Shown here: positions 57,360-64,000 of the stretch, in pieces
How the letters are laid out: the number at the start of each line of letters is the position of its first letter
How positions within the stretch are numbered: the stretch's first letter is position 1
From: Herbaspirillum rubrisubalbicans
GTDB lineage: Bacteria; Pseudomonadota; Gammaproteobacteria; Burkholderiales; Burkholderiaceae_D
Length of the DNA: 64,000 nucleotides
Reading direction: 5' to 3'
Assembly (NCBI RefSeq): GCF_003719195.1
Contig: NZ_CP024996.1
Span: forward strand, 2,728,001-2,792,000
The notes under the pieces: generated by a model
What the model was told of the DNA's origin: nothing
Databases searched by the model: none
The model's input: the letters and a program-made list of their open reading frames with translations, nothing else
Made by a program: the position numbers and the translations under genes

Positions 57360-57743
57360 ATGCACTACCTGCTGGAACGACTGGCCAATCCGCCGCCGGC
57401 GGGGGCCGGACAATGCGGAATGGTCGATCTTCGCCCGCTGGTGGGGGCGCAGATTCAGCGCATCGTCAGTACCCATACGCTGGCCAGCAGGAACGGGACG
57501 AGCCTGCTCGAGACCGGCCTGCCGCACGTGGTCGAGCAAGGCGTGCAGGAACAACTGGCGCTGCAACGCTACGCCACGCAGCTGACACTGCTGATCCTGC
57601 GGCACGAGCCGCGTCTGCTGCAACCCCGCACCACCATTGTCGCGACTGGCCTGGCGCTGACGCCCTACCAGCTGTTGGTGACGGGATCTCTGGCCCCCGG
57701 GGCAGACCCGGAGCAGTTTTGCTTCGAGCTGCCGCTGCCATGA
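57360..57743 (+). CDS. tssE: TssE, T6SS baseplate protein (gp25-like)
   Basis: 127 residues with a gp25/lysozyme-like fold ending ATQLTLLILRHEPRLLQPRT and TIVATGLALTPYQLLVTGS; the E-P-R-L motif is the family signature. Starts after GGAGG. TssE nucleates sheath assembly at the baseplate with TssF, G and K. Confidence 0.75.
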   Translation: MHYLLERLANPPPAGAGQCGMVDLRPLVGAQIQRIVSTHTLASRNGTSLLETGLPHVVEQGVQEQLALQRYATQLTLLILRHEPRLLQPRTTIVATGLALTPYQLLVTGSLAPGADPEQFCFELPLP

Positions 57744-57807
57744 AAGCGCGATGGCATCACGCGGTGTCTCATTTGATCAACCCAGTATTGTCTTGCCCGA
57801 TCCTGCG

Positions 57808-59634
57808 ATGCACAGTGCCAATACCAAGCTGAAGGACTTCTACCATGCCGAGCTGACCTCGTTGCGCCAGGAAGGCATGGCATTTGCGCAGCAACATCCC
57901 GAACTGGCACACGCGCTGGGCCTGAACCCGCGCCAGGCACGCGATCCGCAGGTAGAGATGCTGATGCAGTCGTTCGCCTTCCTGACCGGACGCCTGCAAT
58001 ACCAGATGGAAATCGACCAGGCAGCATCGGCCAACGCCCTGCTGAATTCCCTCTATCCACATCTAGCCGCCCCGGTACCATCGATGCTGGTGGCGCAAAT
58101 CAGCGTCAAGCCCAAGGGCAACGACCTGTCGCACGAACAGGTGCTGGAGCGTGGCCGCAACATCAGCACCCCAGCATTCAGTGCCGCTGGTCGGCGCATC
58201 GACTGCCGTTTTCGCACTGCCTACGAGACGCCATTGATGCCGTTCGAGGTGACGGCGATCCAGACGCAGTCGCTGAAAGCCTATCCCTGGCTGTGCGAGG
58301 ATGGCAACGGTGACACCAAGAACAGCGCGGTCCTGCGCGTCTCGCTGCGCAGCAAGGGCGTTGCCAATCTGAAGGGCCGTGGCCGCCTGCGCTTCTTCCT
58401 CAATCCGACCGAACCCGGCGCCTACGACCTGTACGATCTGCTGGCGCTGCATCTGGACAGCATGGCCATTACCGTGCCGCAGACAAGCCAGACGCGCCGC
58501 CTGCCGGTCGAGCAATTCCGCTGGCTGGGCGAAGCCGACGACGAAGCCATGCTGCCCTGCAATCCGCAGACGCATCCCGGTTACCGGTTGCTGCAGGAGT
58601 ATTTCTCCTTCCCGGAGAAGTTCATGTTCTTCGAAGTCAGTCAGATCGATTTCGGCGGCGTCTGCGACCAGTTCGATCTGCTGTTCCTGCTCGATAGCGA
58701 GCTCCAGGAATACAGCAGCTATCCGGCTCAGACGCTACGGCTGAACTGCGTGCCGCTGGTCAATCTGTATCCGCAACGACTGGATCCACTCAAGCTCGAT
58801 CACAGCAAGTATGAGTATCATCTGCTGGGCGATCTGGAAAACCACCGCTATTGCGAGATCTATGCGATCGAGACGCTGGAGTCCAGCAGCCCCAGAAGCG
58901 GGACGCGCACCATCGCGCCCTACTTCGCCATTGACCAGTCGGATCGGCTGGAACAGCAAGACTATTTCTACACCACGCGGCGCGAGGCCAGCCAGGGTGT
59001 CGATATCGCGGGCAGCGAAATATTCATTTCCTTCCTCGACCAGCAATTCAACACGACACAGCTGGTCGATGAGGTCATCGGCGGCCGCGCCTTGTGTACC
59101 AACCGTCGCCTGCCGGAACAGCTCGATTGCGGCGCACCGTTGTACCTGGAGGGGCCAGGGGCAGTCAGCGCCATTACCGTCCTGAGCAAGCCGTCGCCGC
59201 ACCAGAATCCGCCGATCATCGGTACCCGGCCGTGGGCACTGGTATCGCAACTAAGCCTGAATCACCTGTCGCTAGCCGACAGCCCGCTGGCACTCGGCGC
59301 ACTCAAGGACATCCTGCGCCTGCACCTCGGCCCCAATGCAGGCCATGGCCTGCGCCAGATCGAAGGGTTGCAGGGGCTGCACTGCCATTCCATCATGCGC
59401 CACCGGCACATCGATGGCTGGCGCGGCTTCGTGCGAGGGCACGACGTGCGCCTGCAGATCGACCAGCATTGCTTCGAAGATGCCAGCGCCGTGCTGTTCT
59501 GCGCCGTGCTGCGCCATTTTTTCCGCTCCTACGCGACCGTCAACCAACTGGTTGAAGTCAGCCTGGAAATGAACAACCTCACCGGCGTGCAAAAACAATG
59601 GCAACCCTTGGCTGGCGCACAGGTAGTACTCTGA
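57808..59634 (+). CDS. tssF: TssF, T6SS baseplate protein
   Basis: 608 residues from ATG 57808, which gives the family-type start (KLKDFYHAELTSLRQEGMAF then AQQHPELAHALGL); an ATG at 57751 would add 19 residues. The blocks DPQVEMLMQSFAFLTGRLQY and LLNSLYPHLAAPVPSMLVAQ, and an ending FFRSYATVNQLVEVSLEMNN, are typical of TssF. Confidence 0.88.
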   Translation: MHSANTKLKDFYHAELTSLRQEGMAFAQQHPELAHALGLNPRQARDPQVEMLMQSFAFLTGRLQYQMEIDQAASANALLNSLYPHLAAPVPSMLVAQISVKPKGNDLSHEQVLERGRNISTPAFSAAGRRIDCRFRTAYETPLMPFEVTAIQTQSLKAYPWLCEDGNGDTKNSAVLRVSLRSKGVANLKGRGRLRFFLNPTEPGAYDLYDLLALHLDSMAITVPQTSQTRRLPVEQFRWLGEADDEAMLPCNPQTHPGYRLLQEYFSFPEKFMFFEVSQIDFGGVCDQFDLLFLLDSELQEYSSYPAQTLRLNCVPLVNLYPQRLDPLKLDHSKYEYHLLGDLENHRYCEIYAIETLESSSPRSGTRTIAPYFAIDQSDRLEQQDYFYTTRREASQGVDIAGSEIFISFLDQQFNTTQLVDEVIGGRALCTNRRLPEQLDCGAPLYLEGPGAVSAITVLSKPSPHQNPPIIGTRPWALVSQLSLNHLSLADSPLALGALKDILRLHLGPNAGHGLRQIEGLQGLHCHSIMRHRHIDGWRGFVRGHDVRLQIDQHCFEDASAVLFCAVLRHFFRSYATVNQLVEVSLEMNNLTGVQKQWQPLAGAQVVL

Positions 59635-60683
59635 AGGAATTGCTGCTGGCACAATTCAGCCGCTTCGACAGCTTCCAGCTGTTGCGGCTGCTGCAATGGC
59701 CACCATCGGGTTCGCCGCAGGCTGCGCCAGTGCGCCTGCGGTTCCGTGCCGACCTGTCGGCCGGTTTCGGCGGGCACGAATTCAGTGCCCTGCGCCATGC
59801 CCCCGCGCCGGCCGCTGACGGCGCTGACGTCATCGACATCGACACGCCCAACTATTGCATCGCCAGTCTGATGGGCCCGCTGCCCGAACCCTTCACCGAA
59901 TGGGTTCGGGATCTGAAGCGTGCGGGTTCGCCTGCGATGGCAGATTTCCTGGACATCTTCAACCAGCGCCTCAACGAGCTGCGCTTCCAGTTGAAAACTC
60001 GCCACACGTTGGGCCTGAACAACCAGCCGCCGGTACAGACGGAACATGCCGCGCAACTGGCCGCCATCATGGGCATGGGCCTGCCGCACTTGGCCGTGCA
60101 GATCCCCCTGCCGCAGCGTAGTTGGCTGGGTCTAGCCGGCTTGCTGGCCAATTGTCGCCGGAGTCAGGCAGCGCTGTCGCAGACTCTGAGCGTCTACATC
60201 GGCAGCAAGGTGCGGGTCGAGCCGCTGATCGGTGCCTGGCACGACATCGCACCGCAGGAACGGATGGCATTGGGGCGGCGCGGCAATGTGCTGGGTCGCA
60301 GCACGCTGCTCGGGCGGCGCGCCTGGGACCAGGCCGCGCGCGTGCGCCTGGTGATCGAGGGACTGGAATACACGCGCTTCTGCCAGTTATTGCCACCGGG
60401 GCACGCGCAGGCTGCGAATCCGTCCGAACGTGCGTGCCATTTCGGCTTAGTGGGCCTGCTGCGCCTGTTACTCAACGGCCTGCACGACTGCGAGGTCGAA
60501 CTGCACGTACAGAGTGCATCGATACCGGCGGCGCGGCTGCAAGCGCGTGAGCAGGGCCGCCTGCGTCTGGGTTACAGCGCATGGCTGGGGCGCGGGGGCG
60601 GCGCGCCGCAAGCGGCACAGTCGTCGCCACCGGCGATGGCGCGTTACCTGATTCCCGCGTTCGCTACCACGGAGGCGCCATGA
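59598..60683 (+). CDS. tssG: TssG, T6SS baseplate protein
   Basis: 361 residues. FSRFDSFQLLRLLQWPPSG, VRLRFRADLSAGFGGHEFSA, NYCIASLMGPLPEPFTEWVR and FLDIFNQRLNELRFQL match TssG. It overlaps tssF by 37 bases and its stop overlaps the vgrG start (ATGA), giving tight coupling of baseplate and spike genes. Confidence 0.88.
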   Translation: MATLGWRTGSTLKELLLAQFSRFDSFQLLRLLQWPPSGSPQAAPVRLRFRADLSAGFGGHEFSALRHAPAPAADGADVIDIDTPNYCIASLMGPLPEPFTEWVRDLKRAGSPAMADFLDIFNQRLNELRFQLKTRHTLGLNNQPPVQTEHAAQLAAIMGMGLPHLAVQIPLPQRSWLGLAGLLANCRRSQAALSQTLSVYIGSKVRVEPLIGAWHDIAPQERMALGRRGNVLGRSTLLGRRAWDQAARVRLVIEGLEYTRFCQLLPPGHAQAANPSERACHFGLVGLLRLLLNGLHDCEVELHVQSASIPAARLQAREQGRLRLGYSAWLGRGGGAPQAAQSSPPAMARYLIPAFATTEAP

Positions 60684-63600
60684 ACGCCACGCTTCCCATC
60701 AGCCTGCAGCAGGTCAGCATCACGCCTGAGGCAACGGTCGTCGGCGGTGCACCCGCGCCATTCCTGCATGTGGCGATCTTCCTTCCGGCTTCTGCCGGGG
60801 CACCGGGGGGGATCCTCGGCGATGAGACCTTCCGCCTGGTCAGTTTCGACGGCCAGGAAAGTGCGTCCGCACTGTTCGAGTTCCAACTGGAACTGCATGC
60901 CAATACCGATACCAGCCTGACGCCACCCTATCTGGGCAGCACCGTGCCGCCGTTGCCAGCCGACGTGCAGCTGAGCATCGACGACTTGATCGGCCTGTCG
61001 GTGACGGTCGGCGTCAATTGCAGCTGCAATCTGGATGCCAGCGAGATATCGCAATACTTCGCGGCCGCCGTGCGCGGCGCACCACCGCCGGCCGGCAGCG
61101 CGGCGCTGGACGTCGCAACCGATCAGGTGCTGGCCTATTTCAACGGCATCATCACCGCCATCTCGATGGGCGACCAGGGCGTCTACTACGTCACGATGGG
61201 GCCGGCCCTGGCGCAGCTCCAACACATCAATGCCTACACCATCTACACCAACAGCAGCGTCATCGACACCATCGCCCGAGTGATGCAGGCCAGCGACGGC
61301 TTTCCCGTGCCGATCCGGATGCAGTCCACGGTGCGCACCGATGGCAGCAGCGTGGCTACCTCGCGTGTACAGGACTGGCTGCAGGGCGGCGAAAGCCACT
61401 ACGATTTCATCGAACGCCTGGTGAAGAAGGCCAATCTCTGCTTCTATTTCCAGCATACGGCCACCGACCATACCGTGGTCTTCGCCGATATCAGCAATCT
61501 GTATTATCCCGCCGTCAACACGCCGATCACGGCGTTTCGCTATACCTTAACGGACATGTCGGAAGATGATCTGGACCAAGAAGATGTCATCACCGGCTAC
61601 CGCTACCAGCGGGCGCTGAGCAGCAGCAGCATCAGCAGCAGCTTCACCCGGCAATACGCCAATTTCGAGGACGACTCGCCGACCGTGCCCCCGTTCTATC
61701 TGGCCAGTGCCGACACCGCGCCGGCACAGACGGTGGCGCTGCCGCTGTCCCTGTACAAGAACTATGATTTCGGCGATGTAGCCGACGAAGTCAGCAGTTA
61801 TACCAATGCCGCCAATGCTGCCCTGGTGGCGGCCTCGGTCGAATTCTCGGGTAATGCGTTCTGCCCGCAATTCCGGGTCGGTCATCAGTTTCGCCTGGCA
61901 GACATCGCCAGCCAGAATGCCGGGCCACTGGCACCGGCCAACCCGACGCTGTTTCGCCCGTCCTTCGCCGGCAACAGCTTCGTGCTGACGCAGATCAAGC
62001 ACCAGGCTCGCGCCGACGGCAAATACCAGAACAACTTTTCGTCCACCATTGTCAACGGCCTGATCGGCGGTTTCTCCATCGAACAGGCGCAACAGGAGAC
62101 CTTGCTGGCCGTGGTGGTGGACACACCGGCCAACTGGCAATCGTTCACGCCCGACTATTTCCATCCGGAGACCGCCAGCTTCACCGCCAATGCGGGTGCC
62201 ATGCTCTACCAGCCGTCCGGTGTGAACGTCGTGTTCGCCGCCGATCCATCCGGCACGCCGTTCTTCGTGAAGTTGTCGGCCAGTATGCAGACACTGCCAG
62301 AAGCCGGTGCCATTGTGGTGGTCAGCCGTGCCCAGAACGAATCGGAACTGCCCGAGATCCAGAACATCATCTCGGCCAGCGGCAGCAAATGCGCTACACC
62401 CTCGGGCTGGGAAGCCAGCTCGCGCGTCGGCAACAACTATTCCACCAGCTTCGGCGACAACCAGAGCTATTCCTTCGGCAAGAACTCGGTCATCACGGCA
62501 GCCGGCAGCGACGGCAATGCCACGTCCGTCTACAACACCGCGGTGGGTATCGTCTCTAGGCAGTACGGTACCGGCTTCTTCGGCAATGCAAGCTATGCGC
62601 AGGGCGCCAGCTACAACTATTCCGTGGCGGAAGGCCTGGCCGGCGCGACCACGCTCAACGCCAGCCAGCAGGAAACCCAGCTCGACGACATTGGCGCGAC
62701 CACTGGTGGCGGTCCGGACGCAGCGGTCCAGCTCACCCCGACGCCGCCGGTACCTGGGGTCGTCGGACTGAGCCCGATTCCGACGACCGCATCGCTGACG
62801 CCACCTGCGCTGGACGATGCCATGAATTCGGCGCTGTCCACGGCGGATGTCAGCACGCCCGACCTCAGTGTGACCACCGTCGTGCCCATGGTGGCCAACA
62901 ATCTGCTGCTTAACGTGTCGGAGTCCTATGGTTCCAGCTATACCCAGTCCTGGGCCAACGTGACGTCCTCCGTCGACAACGTCGGCACGACGTTCAACCA
63001 GAGCACGATAGGTACCAGCGTGGCCTGGAACACCATCAACAACGGCAGCAGCGCCGTCAGCAACAACCTGGGATCCAGCCTCAACGTCAACAGCATCGGT
63101 GGCCAGTCGACCAACGTCAATACCTTCCATGGTGACAACATCAGTCTCAACACCATGCTGGGCGACAACACTGACGTCAGCGTGACGGTGGGCGATACCC
63201 GCACTTTCACGAAGCAGCAAGGCAAGATCAACACCAGCACCATCCAGACCGGCGACATCATCAATACCACGACCCAGGGCGGCGCGGTGACCACCACCAA
63301 CACCGTTGGCGGTGTGGTCACCAACACCAACAGCTACTTGGCCGCCGTGTTCGACACCAGCACCTATGCCGGTGCCGTCACCAGTGCCAGCACCCACCTA
63401 GGCATCTACAGCAATGCCGATACCAAACTCGGGCTGGTGACCTCGATGACCACCTATGGCGGAATGGTGACCGACATCACCAACGCACTGGTGGCCCGAT
63501 CCATCATTCAGAACGGCGCGGCCGATAACGTCGTGAAGGAGTTCGCTTCAAAGAGCGAGAGCGACTCCAGCGCCAGCTCGATCGAAAACGAGACATCGGC

Positions 63601-63748
63601 ATCGAAGGTCATCATCCGCGAGTACGGGGCCATCGACAAGACTGAGGTCAGCGGCGGTGGTACCCGTACACGGTCCGAACCTGGCGTGCTCGCGACCTAT
63701 ATCGGTGGTGTGGTCAACCACATCAACGAAATGACGACCTTCCTGTGA
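60680..63748 (+). CDS. vgrG: VgrG (TssI) spike protein with long Asn/Thr/Gly-rich C-terminal extension
   Basis: 1022 residues from the ATG that has GGAGGC upstream and overlaps the tssG stop. The first 550 residues carry the VgrG (gp27-gp5-like) core: FRLVSFDGQESASALFEFQL, VQDWLQGGESHYDFIERLVK, NLCFYFQHTATDHTVVFADI and HQFRLADIASQNAGPL. The remaining 300+ residues contain tandem short repeats rich in Asn, Thr, Val and Gly (NTSTIQTGDIINTTTQGGAV; TTNTVGGVVTNTNSYLAAVF; VTSASTHLGIYSNADTKLG), which should form an extended beta-helical needle. Family length is usually 600-800, so the tail is long. Confidence 0.88.
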   Translation: MNATLPISLQQVSITPEATVVGGAPAPFLHVAIFLPASAGAPGGILGDETFRLVSFDGQESASALFEFQLELHANTDTSLTPPYLGSTVPPLPADVQLSIDDLIGLSVTVGVNCSCNLDASEISQYFAAAVRGAPPPAGSAALDVATDQVLAYFNGIITAISMGDQGVYYVTMGPALAQLQHINAYTIYTNSSVIDTIARVMQASDGFPVPIRMQSTVRTDGSSVATSRVQDWLQGGESHYDFIERLVKKANLCFYFQHTATDHTVVFADISNLYYPAVNTPITAFRYTLTDMSEDDLDQEDVITGYRYQRALSSSSISSSFTRQYANFEDDSPTVPPFYLASADTAPAQTVALPLSLYKNYDFGDVADEVSSYTNAANAALVAASVEFSGNAFCPQFRVGHQFRLADIASQNAGPLAPANPTLFRPSFAGNSFVLTQIKHQARADGKYQNNFSSTIVNGLIGGFSIEQAQQETLLAVVVDTPANWQSFTPDYFHPETASFTANAGAMLYQPSGVNVVFAADPSGTPFFVKLSASMQTLPEAGAIVVVSRAQNESELPEIQNIISASGSKCATPSGWEASSRVGNNYSTSFGDNQSYSFGKNSVITAAGSDGNATSVYNTAVGIVSRQYGTGFFGNASYAQGASYNYSVAEGLAGATTLNASQQETQLDDIGATTGGGPDAAVQLTPTPPVPGVVGLSPIPTTASLTPPALDDAMNSALSTADVSTPDLSVTTVVPMVANNLLLNVSESYGSSYTQSWANVTSSVDNVGTTFNQSTIGTSVAWNTINNGSSAVSNNLGSSLNVNSIGGQSTNVNTFHGDNISLNTMLGDNTDVSVTVGDTRTFTKQQGKINTSTIQTGDIINTTTQGGAVTTTNTVGGVVTNTNSYLAAVFDTSTYAGAVTSASTHLGIYSNADTKLGLVTSMTTYGGMVTDITNALVARSIIQNGAADNVVKEFASKSESDSSASSIENETSASKVIIREYGAIDKTEVSGGGTRTRSEPGVLATYIGGVVNHINEMTTFL

Positions 63749-63755
63749 ACCGACC

Positions 63756-64000
63756 ATGAAACACATCAAACCGACCACACTGGGCCTGATGAAGAAGCCC
63801 TACCAGCTCAGGGGCCAGCACTATCTGGTCGTCAGTGCGCTCGGCTTCTTCAGGCTGGGCGTCGCCTATACCAGTGATGCTCAGGATCAGAATTTCCGGT
63901 TCCTGCCAGACAGCCAGCAATGGCAGAAACTGCTGCATGTCCTGCCCGCCGGTCAGGCGGTGGATGAGATCATGCCCAAGGCGCGCAGCGAGGTGCTGCT
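63756..64000 (+). CDS. DUF2169-domain T6SS-associated protein, 5' part (cut by window end)
   Basis: The 81 visible residues begin MKHIKPTTLGLMKKPYQLRG and contain LPDSQQWQKLLHVLPAGQAV then DEIMPKARSEVLL, the N-terminus of DUF2169 proteins. These accompany VgrG/PAAR genes and act as adaptors or chaperones for effector loading. It starts 7 bases after vgrG in the same operon. Confidence 0.85.
   Translation, partial: MKHIKPTTLGLMKKPYQLRGQHYLVVSALGFFRLGVAYTSDAQDQNFRFLPDSQQWQKLLHVLPAGQAVDEIMPKARSEVL

Noticed and set aside
61547..63397. 616-codon minus-strand open frame
   Set aside because: Antisense to vgrG; the Gly/Val/Asp/His-rich product mirrors the repetitive VgrG tail.

Overview
The window looks like the replication-terminus region of a beta-proteobacterium, probably Burkholderiales or a close relative. 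The evidence is the moderately high GC of the core genes, a Burkholderiales-style T6SS, FecI/FecR-TonB iron-type uptake, MocR, LysR and TrmB regulators, and a dif site. The genus cannot be fixed from the sequence alone.

Region 1 (1-26720) is a tandem array of Xer/dif-integrated phages. A complete dif-like site (15935-15962) lies between two prophages, each closed on its outer side by a half-degenerate dif site (2802-2829 and 26693-26720). The left prophage (about 2.8-15.9 kb) is a filamentous inovirus: repressor, ssDNA-binding protein, coat proteins, adsorption protein pIII, pVI, Zot/pI, secretin pIV, a nested-hairpin origin and a HUH Rep. Downstream of rep it carries cargo: a short secreted peptide, a PAAR protein, a VRR-Nuc toxin and its TsiV-like immunity protein. 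Bases 1-2801 are the right end of a second, related element with a TsiV paralogue and a PD-(D/E)XK nuclease. The right prophage (about 16-26.7 kb) is compact and corticovirus/PM2-like: double-jelly-roll capsid candidate, packaging ATPase, lytic transglycosylase, small membrane proteins, a GPA/P12-type rolling-circle Rep and a divergent repressor.

Region 2 (26.8-29.9 kb) is a group of integron attC sites with GNAT acetyltransferase cassettes and no integrase in view, followed by transposase debris. Region 3 (30-43.6 kb) is chromosomal. tldD, pmbA, a SbmA/BacA-like ABC transporter, exbD, exbB, tonB and a TonB-dependent receptor form one minus-strand run. Beyond an Lrp-type regulator lie fecI and fecR, with a sigma-54 type promoter upstream of fecI, and then a MocR regulator. 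I read this as a regulated system that imports, and perhaps degrades, a peptide-like ligand.

Region 4 (43.6-53.7 kb) starts with a thioredoxin with a CMPC active site and its unrecognised partner. A scar zone (45.3-48.7 kb) follows, made of inovirus rep pieces, an IS21 fragment and an aminotransferase fragment. It contains an AvrPto-family type III effector homologue, a second effector-like protein with a caspase-like His/Cys pair, and further copies of the secreted peptide. Ordinary metabolic and regulatory genes follow: LysR, a Tam-like methyltransferase, and TrmB with RidA and an MFS transporter.

Region 5 (53.9-64 kb) is the start of a T6SS operon behind a sigma-54 type promoter: a fused TssB-TssC sheath protein with an insert of about 250 residues, then Hcp, TssE, TssF, TssG, a VgrG with a long Asn/Thr/Gly-rich tail and a DUF2169 protein cut by the window end. 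The T6SS toxin cargo on the inovirus may be delivered by a host T6SS such as this one.
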